Assembly: GCA_020026375.1 (NCBI GenBank)
Contig: JAHHQN010000007.1
Span: forward strand, 21,119-85,118
DNA length: 64,000 nt
Source: Alistipes sp.
GTDB lineage: Bacteria > Bacteroidota > Bacteroidia > Bacteroidales > Rikenellaceae
Reading direction: 5' to 3'
Part shown: positions 15,881 through 24,373 of the stretch, one piece after another
Layout: each line of letters opens with the position of its first letter
Numbering within the stretch: position 1 is the stretch's first letter
Position numbers and translations under genes: made by a program
Notes under the pieces: generated by a model
The model's database searches: none
What the model was told of the DNA's origin: nothing
Seen by the model: the letters and a program-made list of their open reading frames with translations, nothing else

Positions 15881-18154
15881 ATGAACGAATTTATCAGAAC
15901 CGACGGTTGGAAAATCATTGAAGACCGCTTTGAACCTTCGCGTGTGAAATCCTCGGAATCGTTGTTCGCCCTGGGCAACGGAGTCATGGGCGGAAGAGCC
16001 AATTTTGAGGAACATTACTCCGGCGAGTCGTTGCAGGGCAACTACATCGGAGCCATCTACTATCCCGACAAGACCCGTGTGGGCTGGTGGAAAAACGGCT
16101 ATCCCGAATATTTTGCCAAGGTGCTGAACTCGGCTTTCTGGATAGGAGTCGATGTGCGTATCAACGGACAGGAACTGGATTTGGCGCGTGTGCGTGTCAC
16201 AAAATTCTATCGCGAAATGGACATGCGCCGCTCGGTGCTGACGCGTCGTATGACGGTGGTGATGAATGACGGTGTGGAGGTGGAAGTTGAGGTGGTGCGT
16301 TTCGTGTCGCTGGCGCGACGCGAGTTGGGTGTCCTGAGCTATTCTGTAAGACCCGTGAATGCTGCGGCCGAAGTTACCTTCTCGCCCCACATCGATGCCG
16401 ATGTGCGGAATACCGATGCCAATTACGACGAGAAATTCTGGGAAGAGGTCTCCACGGCCGACGATGCGGTGCAGAGCCGTACCAAGAAGAGCGGTTTTGA
16501 GGTGGCATGGGCGCAGACGGTGGAACTCCGTGGCGCGCAGTTTCGTGTGGAGACCACACCCGAGCATGTGAGGTCGACAGCCTCTGTGCAGTTGCAACAG
16601 CAGGAGACGGCCACGCTCCACAAATATGTGGGTATCTGTTCGTCGCTGAACCACCCGACGGAGTCGCTTGTCGAGGCGGCGCGTGAGGTCGCCCGTCAGG
16701 GGTCGGACGCGGGTTTTGATGTGCTTCTTGCCGAACAGGAGGAGGCCTGGGCGCACCGCTGGTATGGCTGCGACATCGCTATCGAGGGCGACGACGAGGC
16801 GCAGCAGGGCATTCGCTTCTGCATCTTCATGCTGCTGCAGACCTACACGGGTGTGGATACCCGTCTGAATATCGGTCCCAAGGGATTTACGGGCGAGAAA
16901 TACGGCGGTGTCACCTACTGGGACACCGAGGCCTACTGCCTGCCCTTCTATATGGCCACCGCCGGACGCGATGTGGCGCGCGAGCTGCTGGTCTATCGCT
17001 ACAACCAGCTTGACAAGGCCATTGAGAATGCCGCCAAACTGGGTTTCAAGGACGGGGCGGCCCTCTATCCGATGGTGACCATCAACGGCGAGGAGTGTCA
17101 CAACGAGTGGGAAATCACCTTCGAGGAGATTCACCGCAACGGAGCCATCGCCTATGCCATCATGAATTATATCCGCTACACGGGTGATGAGGAGTATCTG
17201 GCCGACTGCGGACTCGAGGTGTTGCTGTCGATAGCGCGCTTCTGGGCGCAGCGCATCACCTGGTCGTCGCAGCGCAGAAAGTATGTGATGCTGGGTGTCA
17301 CGGGCCCCAACGAGTATGAGAACAATGTCAACAACAACTGGTACACCTCCTACATTGCCTGCTGGTGTCTGCGCTATGCCACTCAGGCGGCACAGTGGGT
17401 GCGCGAACATCGTCCCGAGGACTATGCGCGCATCTGCCGCAAGCGCCATTTCGAGGCGGAACGCGAAACGGCAAAGTGGTTGGAGATAAACGACAATATG
17501 TATCTGGGCGAGGACAAGGAACTGGGAATTTTCCTCCAGCAGGACAACTATCTCGACAAGGAGCAGATGCTGGTGAGCGACCTGTCTCCCGAGGAGCGGC
17601 CCGTCAATCAGAAATGGTCGTGGGACAGAATCCTGCGCTCGTGTTTTATCAAACAGGCCGATGTGTTGCAGGGACTCTACTTCTTCCAGGAGGATTTCGA
17701 TGTGGAGACCCTGCGTCGCAATTTCCGTTTCTATGAGGCGCGCACCCTCCACGAGTCGTCGCTCTCGCCGTGTGTCCATGCCATACTGGCCACTAAAATC
17801 GGCGACATGGACAAGGCCTACGAGATGTATCTGAGAACCTCGCGTCTGGATCTGGACGACTACAATCGCGAAGTGGAGGAGGGGTGTCATGTCACCTCCA
17901 TGGCCGGTTCGTGGCTGTCGGTGGTTGAGGGATTCGGCGGCATGAGAATGAAGGAGGGGCGTCTGTCGTTCACCCCCTCGTTGCCCGAAGCGTGGAAATC
18001 ACTGACCTTCAAGGTGAATTACCGGGGGCGCGTGCTGACCGTGAGTGTCGGTCACGATGCCGTGCGTGTGAACAATGAGGGCGAGGCGGTCGAGATAGAG
18101 GTGTGCGGTCGTGTATATCGTCTGGAGAAAGAACTGCTGCACATGATGGCATAG
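15881..18154 (+). CDS. GH65 maltose/kojibiose-type phosphorylase
   Basis: 757 residues with no signal peptide, so cytoplasmic. GH65 enzymes phosphorolyse alpha-glucosides to beta-glucose 1-phosphate. The N-terminal beta-sandwich (1-270) contains ALGNGVMGGRANFEE. The (alpha/alpha)6 barrel contains GEKYGGVTYWDTEAYCLPFY, the catalytic acid Glu478 in GVTGPNEYE, and KWSWDRILRSCFIKQADVLQ. The C-terminal sheet contains LSFTPSLPEAW. Maltose is the most likely substrate given pgmB upstream and the GH13-like gene downstream, but other alpha-glucobioses cannot be excluded. Confidence 0.92.
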   Translation: MNEFIRTDGWKIIEDRFEPSRVKSSESLFALGNGVMGGRANFEEHYSGESLQGNYIGAIYYPDKTRVGWWKNGYPEYFAKVLNSAFWIGVDVRINGQELDLARVRVTKFYREMDMRRSVLTRRMTVVMNDGVEVEVEVVRFVSLARRELGVLSYSVRPVNAAAEVTFSPHIDADVRNTDANYDEKFWEEVSTADDAVQSRTKKSGFEVAWAQTVELRGAQFRVETTPEHVRSTASVQLQQQETATLHKYVGICSSLNHPTESLVEAAREVARQGSDAGFDVLLAEQEEAWAHRWYGCDIAIEGDDEAQQGIRFCIFMLLQTYTGVDTRLNIGPKGFTGEKYGGVTYWDTEAYCLPFYMATAGRDVARELLVYRYNQLDKAIENAAKLGFKDGAALYPMVTINGEECHNEWEITFEEIHRNGAIAYAIMNYIRYTGDEEYLADCGLEVLLSIARFWAQRITWSSQRRKYVMLGVTGPNEYENNVNNNWYTSYIACWCLRYATQAAQWVREHRPEDYARICRKRHFEAERETAKWLEINDNMYLGEDKELGIFLQQDNYLDKEQMLVSDLSPEERPVNQKWSWDRILRSCFIKQADVLQGLYFFQEDFDVETLRRNFRFYEARTLHESSLSPCVHAILATKIGDMDKAYEMYLRTSRLDLDDYNREVEEGCHVTSMAGSWLSVVEGFGGMRMKEGRLSFTPSLPEAWKSLTFKVNYRGRVLTVSVGHDAVRVNNEGEAVEIEVCGRVYRLEKELLHMMA

Positions 18155-18187
18155 CCACATTTTGGAAAACGATAAATCGTCATCACC

Positions 18188-19561
18188 ATGTTGTCGTATT
18201 CGACCCAAAAAAAGATATGTATAGCCGTCATGCTGTCGGTATTGGCCGTCTGTGACGCATTGCGCGAGGAGGAGATTCCGCAGGGCTTCCACCCTCATTG
18301 GAGTTACCGTGCCGTGGTCTATGAGATGAACCTTCGTCGGCAGAGTGTCGAGGGTACGTTCGCTGCGGCGGAGCAGCAACTGGAACGGTTGTCGGATTTG
18401 GGCGTCGATATCCTGTGTCTGATGCCGGTGCACCCCATCGGAGAGAAGAATCGTCGAGGGACGCTGGGTTCGCCCTATTCGGTGAAGGACTATCGGGCGG
18501 TGAATGCGGAGTTGGGTACGATGGCCGATTTCGAACATTTCCTTGTTGCGGCGCACAAGGAGGGTTTCCGTGTGCTGATTGACTGGGTGGGGGCCTACAC
18601 CTCTTCCGATGCGGTGTGGACGGAGACGAACGCCCGCGAATGGTACAGCCATACGCCCGGCGGCCGTATGAAATTCAGGGACGCGGGGCATGATGCCGTG
18701 GAGCTGGACTACCGCAATCCGCAAATGAGGGCTGCGATGGTCGAGGCGATGAAGTTCTGGGTGAAGAAAGGTGTCGACGGTTTCCGCTGCTGCGAGGTGG
18801 AGCGTGTGCCGCGCGAATTTTGGAAACATGCGTTGGCCGAGTTGCGCCGTGTGGAGAAGGATTTGTATTTCATTGCCGATAATGAGGGCAATGAGTTTTA
18901 TGAATGCGGATTCAATGCCACCTACGCACTGTCGCTGGCTGAATTGATGGACGAAGTGGCACAGGGACGCAAGACGGGGGCCGACGTGAGCGACTATGTC
19001 CTCCGTCAACTCAGGGAATCGCCACCCACGGCCACTCATCTGACCTTTACATCGCATCACGGCATACTGGAGCATAGGGGCGGCGACAAGAGCCGTTGGG
19101 GCGACAAGGCCGCAATGATGGCCGCGCTGACCTACATGCTTCCACATTGCCTGCCTATGATTTATACGGGGCAGGAGGTCGGTTATGAGGGGCGTGTACC
19201 GCTATGGGAGAAAGATGCCGTCACGGACTGGACACCGACATTGGAGACCAACCGCTACCGCACGCTCAACCACATAAAGCATGAGATGGAGGCTTTGTCT
19301 TCCGGTGAGCGTGCCGGCGAATTTGCATGTGAATGGGGCGCGCGTTCCGAGATGCTGGCTTTCCGTCTGAATACCATGTTCAGCAAGACGTTCTGTGCGT
19401 TCAACTTCAGTGACCGTGAGAATTACCTGGTCACTTCGCGACATGTCGACCTGTGGTGGAACGAGGGGGCTTCGGGCGACAGGGTGTCGATTGAGAGCGG
19501 CGAGGAGATGCGATTGGAGCCCTGGAGCCACGTTATCTATTACACGGGATATGCTCCATGA
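18188..19561 (+). CDS. GH13 alpha-amylase-fold protein with all catalytic acids replaced
   Basis: 457 residues. A hydrophobic N-terminus (residues 9-23) suggests export. The GH13 barrel is intact and recognisable: MPVHPIGEKNRRGTLGSPYS, GTMADFEHFLVAAHKEG, WVKKGVDGFRC and MIYTGQEVGYEGRVPLWEKD. But region I DWVANH is DWVGAY (132-137), the region II nucleophile Asp is Cys202 (GFRCC), the region III acid/base Glu is Asp231 (IADNEG), and region IV TSNHD is TSHHG with Gly292. Hydrolysis by the normal mechanism is therefore not expected. The frame is open to the end, so the protein seems maintained, perhaps as a glucan-binding or regulatory pseudoenzyme (inference). It lies 33 bp after GH65. Confidence 0.88.
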   Translation: MLSYSTQKKICIAVMLSVLAVCDALREEEIPQGFHPHWSYRAVVYEMNLRRQSVEGTFAAAEQQLERLSDLGVDILCLMPVHPIGEKNRRGTLGSPYSVKDYRAVNAELGTMADFEHFLVAAHKEGFRVLIDWVGAYTSSDAVWTETNAREWYSHTPGGRMKFRDAGHDAVELDYRNPQMRAAMVEAMKFWVKKGVDGFRCCEVERVPREFWKHALAELRRVEKDLYFIADNEGNEFYECGFNATYALSLAELMDEVAQGRKTGADVSDYVLRQLRESPPTATHLTFTSHHGILEHRGGDKSRWGDKAAMMAALTYMLPHCLPMIYTGQEVGYEGRVPLWEKDAVTDWTPTLETNRYRTLNHIKHEMEALSSGERAGEFACEWGARSEMLAFRLNTMFSKTFCAFNFSDRENYLVTSRHVDLWWNEGASGDRVSIESGEEMRLEPWSHVIYYTGYAP

Positions 19562-19582
19562 TATTGGTGCTGGTACAGAATG

Positions 19583-19618
19583 AAGACAGGCGGACAATTC
19601 ATGTCCGCCTGTCTTTTT
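19583..19618. terminator. Bidirectional terminator
   Basis: A 14-bp perfect stem (19583-19596 with 19602-19615), 5-base loop and T5 separate the glucan unit from the convergent fimbrial operon. Confidence 0.9.
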
Positions 19619-19635
19619 ATGAGGAAGGAAGAGCC

Positions 19636-20619
19636 TTACAAGTCGGAAGGGCCGTTCTCCACCCAGTTGTCCACCTCCGTTACGGTGAATTCGATGGGAT
19701 ACATTACCGCGTCGGGATTGATGTTGGAGGGGGTGAGTACCACCTTGAAGTTGTAGGCATAGCCTGATTGCAGGGTCACGTTCTTGATGGTGGCCGTGTG
19801 GGCGTAAGAGCCTACCTGCTCGCCGTTCTTGAAGAGGTTGGCCGTGAAGGTGACCTCATAGGCCGTGAAGGAATCCGACGGAACAAGGAAACGCTCGTAG
19901 TAGGACTCCCACTCGGCATTGGCCGGAATCTGGGTGTTGTTGGTGCCCGATTGTGAGGCCACGGTGACAGTGCCGAAGTCGACGATGAGTGTGGGGTCGC
20001 TGCCCGACCACGATCTCATGTCATAGATACCTTTCTTGAAGGCATTGTTGATTTTGATGTCCTTGACCTCGATGGTGTATGCCGGATTGGTAAATCCGTT
20101 CTGCACCGAGAATTTGACCTTCGACAACAGATGCCTGAAAGTGAACTCCACGGGAGAGGGTTTCTGTGACTGGAAATCGGCCGGTGTTGTTACGATGGCC
20201 GAGGCATACAGCACATCGGTTGTGGTTGTGTTGGTGAGGTTGAGCGACTTGATGGAACCGCCGTCATGCTGTATGACCAGATTGGCACTCTCCAGAGGGC
20301 TGACAGCCTTGAACACATACTTGTGTCCGGCTTCCCAATACTCCTCGGGGCTGTAAGTGCCGGTGCCGTTGACGATTTTGACCTCCTGGTTGTTGAATAC
20401 CACATTGTTGGGGGAATCCATATAACCGAAGACAGTCATCTCGTTGAGGTTTTTGATGTTGGTCGAGGGATCGACGATGCTTCGGGTCGACTTGTCGACA
20501 AACAGATTGTCGAACGAGATGACCTCTCTTGTGGGAGTGGCGGATTCCGATGAGGTGTCGTCGCTGCAACTCACTGCCAATGAGGCCAGAGCCAGACTTA
20601 AAAAGACAAATTTTTTCAT
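19636..20619 (-). CDS. Fimbrillin family (Mfa-like) lipoprotein
   Basis: 327 residues from the ATG at 20617-20619, which begins MKKFVFLSLALASLAVSC with lipidated Cys18; a longer frame to 20814 overlaps the preceding gene and lacks a signal. The EFTFRHLLSKVKFSVQNGF block and the N-terminal NEMTVFGYM strand are marks of Bacteroidales fimbrillins. These are exported as lipoproteins, trimmed at an Arg by a gingipain-like protease and polymerised by donor strand. It is the last gene of the DUF3575-DUF5119-fimbrillin unit, so it could be the structural or accessory tip subunit. Confidence 0.85.
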   Translation of the reverse strand: MKKFVFLSLALASLAVSCSDDTSSESATPTREVISFDNLFVDKSTRSIVDPSTNIKNLNEMTVFGYMDSPNNVVFNNQEVKIVNGTGTYSPEEYWEAGHKYVFKAVSPLESANLVIQHDGGSIKSLNLTNTTTTDVLYASAIVTTPADFQSQKPSPVEFTFRHLLSKVKFSVQNGFTNPAYTIEVKDIKINNAFKKGIYDMRSWSGSDPTLIVDFGTVTVASQSGTNNTQIPANAEWESYYERFLVPSDSFTAYEVTFTANLFKNGEQVGSYAHTATIKNVTLQSGYAYNFKVVLTPSNINPDAVMYPIEFTVTEVDNWVENGPSDL

Positions 20620-20635
20620 AGCTTTTTGTTTTTGA

Positions 20636-21649
20636 TTAATAAATGAGTGAAACATGTTTCCGCCGATTGTCGTCAATCGGAAGAAGGATATCTTCGTAGT
20701 CGCCCCAGTCTTCCACATCGACCTCAAACTCGCCGCCCGATATGACAAGGCTGTCGACGATGATGACTCCTCCGCGAGGTTGTCGGTGGACCTGGTCGGT
20801 GACATCGAAATCAAAGTTCTTGACCTTGCCGTTCTTGAGTCAGACTTCGAGATTCAGCATGTGGTCGTGTGGCGTGATGTGGTCTTTGTCCGGCTCGAAA
20901 TCGGGAATTCCGAATGAGTTGACCATGGCCTGCACGCCCCACGGCGTGATGTCGGCACGGTAGAGCAGTGTGGTGGTGGAAGGGTGTGTGCAGCCGTCGT
21001 GGAGCAATACACCGTCGGCCATGCCCGACAAGGCACCCCGTGCCAAAGCCACATATTCGATACCGGAAAGGAACTTGTAGCGTATCAGATAGCAGAAGAC
21101 CAGCGGCTGGAGCTCGACGGATAGCGGAGTGTAGTGGTCGTCGATGCAGAACTCGTCGCAATGGGTGCCGTAGAGCATGTCGGGAGGTGCGGTGGTCGGG
21201 AAGTCGTGTCCGGGGCGCGAGACCACGCGCGTAGAGGCTCGGGCGGTCGATAAGTGGTCCATACCCTCGAAGACGATATATTCGCTGTCGTTGTTGAAAA
21301 ACAGCAGTGAGTAATTGCCCTTCTGGCGGTAGTATCGTCCGCCGTGTGTCGGCAGGTTGGTCGAGCCGAGAAGCGCGTCGCCATTGTAGAACGACATGCG
21401 GAATCCTTGAGGCAGGAATGGTCGCAGGTCTTTATAATCCATACCGAAATCGGCCGGCCAGTTCTCCTCCCAGACAGTTCCGTTGCGGAAGGGAATCTCC
21501 CAGTTCTGTCGATAGAGGGCCTCCACCCTCAATTCCTGATGGGGAGAGGGACAGTCGCCCTCGTCGCTGAGGTGCTTGTGCTGACAGGCGGCCATGCCGA
21601 CAGCCAGCAGCAATGTCGGCACCCACCAATATCTGTGTCGTAAACTCAT
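20636..21649 (-). pseudogene. DUF5119 lipoprotein gene interrupted by an in-frame TGA
   Basis: The open part (20840-21649) encodes 269 residues with a lipoprotein signal (VGMAAC, Cys22) and the DUF5119 layout. It stops at TGA 20840-20842 after MLNLEV. In the same frame, without any shift, the next 67 codons continue as family-like sequence (LKNGKVKNFDFDVTDQV, QPRGGVIIVDSLVISGG, FEVDVEDWGDYEDILLP) up to TAA 20636-20638. One base change, for example TGG to TGA, explains the break. DUF5119 proteins accompany fimbrillins and are probably anchoring or accessory components. The gene lies 3 bp after the DUF3575 gene. Whether the stop is read through is unknown. Confidence 0.85.
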
Positions 21650-21652
21650 GTT

Positions 21653-22852
21653 CTACTTTTGGTTAAATTGATTCGTGTTGCCTCTTCCTATCAGCCACAC
21701 CAGCGATATTTCCGCCTTTGTGGGGCCTACCCAATGACGGTCTCTGACAGCCTGACGGATATAGCAGCCGTTACGGGGACGATACTCCTCGCAGGTGCCG
21801 CCGCCATAACCGATACCGATGACAAAATCGAGGTTCAGACGTCGTCCCACGGGCAGGGCGTAGCCGTACTCCACGCCTGCGGCATAGTTCCACTTGTCGG
21901 CCAGATAGTCGCGTCCTCCCCATTCGAAATCATAGGTGAGCAACTGTCCGTAGATGCCGACATGGTGGCCGGTGAGCGGTTTGCTTCGGCTTCGTCGGCC
22001 CACCCATTTGCGCAGGGCGAAGTCGCCGCCGTAGGTTCTCCAGTAGCGGTGGTGTCGGTTGCTGCTCCACCAGGCATATTGCCAGTTGCCCGAAAACGAC
22101 CAGCTGCGTCCCAGATAGAACTCCACTCCGAGGTTGGGAACAAGCAGCGCGTCGTAGAGCAGGTTGGTTTTCACGGCCATGTAAAACGGAGGGGGTGGTG
22201 TCGTGGCGGTGGGAAGGATAGAGGGAAGGTCCTCTTCGAGAACCGTTGTCGGAAAAACGGGACACAGTTCTGCGAGCGGACAGGCGTCGACGATGTTGAG
22301 ATGTACCGTGGCATTTCTCAAAAGAGGAAATATCCTCCGGCGGAGTTGTTTTCCGTGGGAAGAGACGGACATTGCAGCCACTATTTGGGCTTTGCGGGGC
22401 GTGGAGTCCGTCGAGCCGATGATTTCGAGCAGCGCTTCGCGTTGCGGAAGTTGCGATGAGGCCACGGCATCGGCAAATTGCGCCCATGAGATATAGTCCG
22501 AGGTGTCGAGGTGGAACCGATGCGGCGAGAGCGAGGTGTGCCGGATAAGGTAATCTTTCAGCGCCTGCTGTCGCCGCAGGGCCAGCCTTTGATTGCCGCG
22601 ACGGTTTCCTTCAGGGGAGGCCGAGCCGGTGAGCGTGATGCTTTCAAGGGTCTGTCGGGGGTGCTGCCGTATCATGTCCAGCGACTCCAGCATTGAGCGT
22701 ATCACCTGCGGATTGTCACCATAGAGAGTGTCCACCGCCGATTTCCCGGTGTGGAAGCCGATGCGGAAGGAATACCGCTGCTCTTGTGCCTGAAGAGTCG
22801 GTATGCAGCAGCCGACAAGCAGCCAGAGAAGGATTGACCGTGTGCATTTCAT
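21653..22852 (-). CDS. DUF3575 outer-membrane protein with OmpA-like N-terminus
   Basis: 399 residues. Signal peptide cleaved after LQAQ. Residues about 25-200 resemble an OmpA-like peptidoglycan-binding region (ITLTGSASPEGNRRGNQRLALRRQQAL). Residues about 225-395 are the DUF3575 beta-barrel (VKTNLLYDALLVPNLGVEF, GNWQYAWW, GIYGQLLTYDFEWGG). In Bacteroidales fimbrial loci this class precedes DUF5119 and fimbrillin genes and probably anchors or assembles the fimbria. It is the first gene of the operon. I see no convincing TAnnTTTG box upstream; the closest is the weak ACACTTTG near 22880. Confidence 0.85.
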   Translation of the reverse strand: MKCTRSILLWLLVGCCIPTLQAQEQRYSFRIGFHTGKSAVDTLYGDNPQVIRSMLESLDMIRQHPRQTLESITLTGSASPEGNRRGNQRLALRRQQALKDYLIRHTSLSPHRFHLDTSDYISWAQFADAVASSQLPQREALLEIIGSTDSTPRKAQIVAAMSVSSHGKQLRRRIFPLLRNATVHLNIVDACPLAELCPVFPTTVLEEDLPSILPTATTPPPPFYMAVKTNLLYDALLVPNLGVEFYLGRSWSFSGNWQYAWWSSNRHHRYWRTYGGDFALRKWVGRRSRSKPLTGHHVGIYGQLLTYDFEWGGRDYLADKWNYAAGVEYGYALPVGRRLNLDFVIGIGYGGGTCEEYRPRNGCYIRQAVRDRHWVGPTKAEISLVWLIGRGNTNQFNQK

Positions 22853-23088
22853 GGTTCGGAGTATTGTTACTTCCCCATTACATGCAAAGTGTTTGCCAAA
22901 ATCTTGCCCTTTGTCGGCCGCTGTGATTTTCCTTCATCCTTGAAACTGTCGTGAATCTTCTTCTCTTATCTCAGAAATACCATACCGTATTTTCAAGAAA
23001 AGAATACATGCCTTCCGTTTGTATATTGAATTTCCATGTTTATCACGATGAAAAATTCGCAAAAAAGATTCGCGTGAATGGAATGATT

Positions 23089-23118
23089 GGGACATCGTCC
23101 CGAAATGTAGTATCTTTA
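23089..23118 (+). promoter_or_regulatory. sbcDC promoter with overlapping palindrome
   Basis: TATCTTTA at 23111-23118 is a near-consensus -7 box 29 bp before the sbcD ATG. The inverted repeat GGGAC-ATC-GTCCC (23089-23101) lies where the -33 element should be and could be a repressor site (inference). The rest of the 295-bp gap from 22853 shows no gene I can support. Confidence 0.6.
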
Positions 23119-23147
23119 ACCGTTCATTTAAAAATAAAGCAAGAGCG

Positions 23148-24371
23148 ATGAAGATACTTCATACCAGTGACTGGCACTTGGGACAGGAATTTTACTCCTA
23201 CGACAGACGAGAGGAGCATCAGGCATTTTTCGAACAGCTGGAGACCATCGTCGGAGAGGAACGCCCCGATGTGATGGTGGTCAGCGGCGACATCTATCAT
23301 ACGGTGGCTCCGTCGAATGCCGTGATGAGAATGTTTACCGATTCGTTGGTCCGCATCTGCGGAGCGTGTCCGACCATGAAGGTGGTGGTCATAGCCGGCA
23401 ACCACGACAGCAATTCGCGATTGGAGGTGAACCGCTCGTTGTGGTCGCATTTCAATGTCTCGATTGTGGGAAGTATCGAGCGCAACGGCGAGCATGAGGT
23501 AGATTTGTCGAAGAACATCATTCCTGTCTGTGGAGCCGACGGTGCGCCGATAGGATATGTTGTGGCGATTCCCCACCTCTTCAACAGGGCCTATCCGTCA
23601 TGGATTGACGGCCAGAATGCCGAAGAGCGGCAACAGATGTTCTACGAGAAGATAGCCGCGGCGTTGGGCGACACCCGTCAGCTGCCGATAGTGATGATGG
23701 CGCACATGGCTGTTGCGGGCTGCAACCTGTCGGAACATGACGATTCGCGGGGAAATCTCGAATATGTGGCAGTCTCGATGCTGGATACTGTGCCGTATGA
23801 CTATCTCGCACTGGGCCATATCCACTACCCGCAGGACATTGCCTCCCAACGGCCGACTTCTCTGGCGAGATATTGCGGTTCGCCTCTGCCCGTCAGTTTC
23901 GACGAGGAGTATGAGCATTCGGTTTCCATTGTGGAAATCGGACAACACGGCAGTAGGGGGACATGTCGCACCATACCCATTGTCAATCCGCGCCCGGTGG
24001 TGACACTGCCTCGCGAGGCCGCCGATTTCGAGACGACCCTCAAGGAACTCTCGCGTTTCCCCGATGGAGAGAAGGCCTATGTGCGTCTGCATGTGAAACT
24101 TGACGGGGTGGCTCCGGCCGATGCCGTCGAGCGAGCCGAGCGCGCGGTGGTGGGCAAGGCGTGCCGTTTCTGTTGCTTCAAGTGGGAGCGGCCGCAGTTG
24201 GGGCAGGTGCAGGCCGGAACGGTGGCCGACATCAACGAATTCCGTCTGCTGAGTCCTGTTGAGGTGGCCGGACAATATTACAGGGACAGATTCGGAAAGG
24301 AGATGGCTCCCGAGCTGGTGGAGCTGGTGAATGGAATATATCAACAAATGAAACGTAATAACGAGGAGTAG
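23148..24371 (+). CDS. sbcD: Exonuclease SbcCD subunit D (Mre11-like nuclease)
   Basis: 407 residues. Metallophosphoesterase nuclease subunit that, with SbcC, cuts DNA hairpins and protein-blocked ends. The metal motifs are TSDWHLG (7-13), SGDIYH (about 46-51), AGNHDSN (about 83-89), MAHMAV and LGHIHYPQ. The C-terminal capping and SbcC-binding region is present. The sbcC start follows the stop after 2 bp. Confidence 0.96.
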   Translation: MKILHTSDWHLGQEFYSYDRREEHQAFFEQLETIVGEERPDVMVVSGDIYHTVAPSNAVMRMFTDSLVRICGACPTMKVVVIAGNHDSNSRLEVNRSLWSHFNVSIVGSIERNGEHEVDLSKNIIPVCGADGAPIGYVVAIPHLFNRAYPSWIDGQNAEERQQMFYEKIAAALGDTRQLPIVMMAHMAVAGCNLSEHDDSRGNLEYVAVSMLDTVPYDYLALGHIHYPQDIASQRPTSLARYCGSPLPVSFDEEYEHSVSIVEIGQHGSRGTCRTIPIVNPRPVVTLPREAADFETTLKELSRFPDGEKAYVRLHVKLDGVAPADAVERAERAVVGKACRFCCFKWERPQLGQVQAGTVADINEFRLLSPVEVAGQYYRDRFGKEMAPELVELVNGIYQQMKRNNEE

Positions 24372-24373
24372 CC

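Noticed and set aside
15851..17890. Long open frame of 679 codons on the minus strand opposite the GH65 gene
   Set aside because: It is the antisense of a well-conserved enzyme gene in GC-rich DNA; its composition (rich in His, Arg, Val and Gln) is typical of a codon-bias shadow, and no family motif is visible.
20620..20814. Longer start for the fimbrillin gene
   Set aside because: This stretch is the C-terminal part of the interrupted DUF5119 gene in another frame; the ATG at 20619 gives a proper lipoprotein signal.
22951..23151. 66-codon open frame in front of sbcD
   Set aside because: It runs through the sbcD promoter and into the sbcD start, has no recognisable domain, and its A/T-rich composition is that of the intergenic region.
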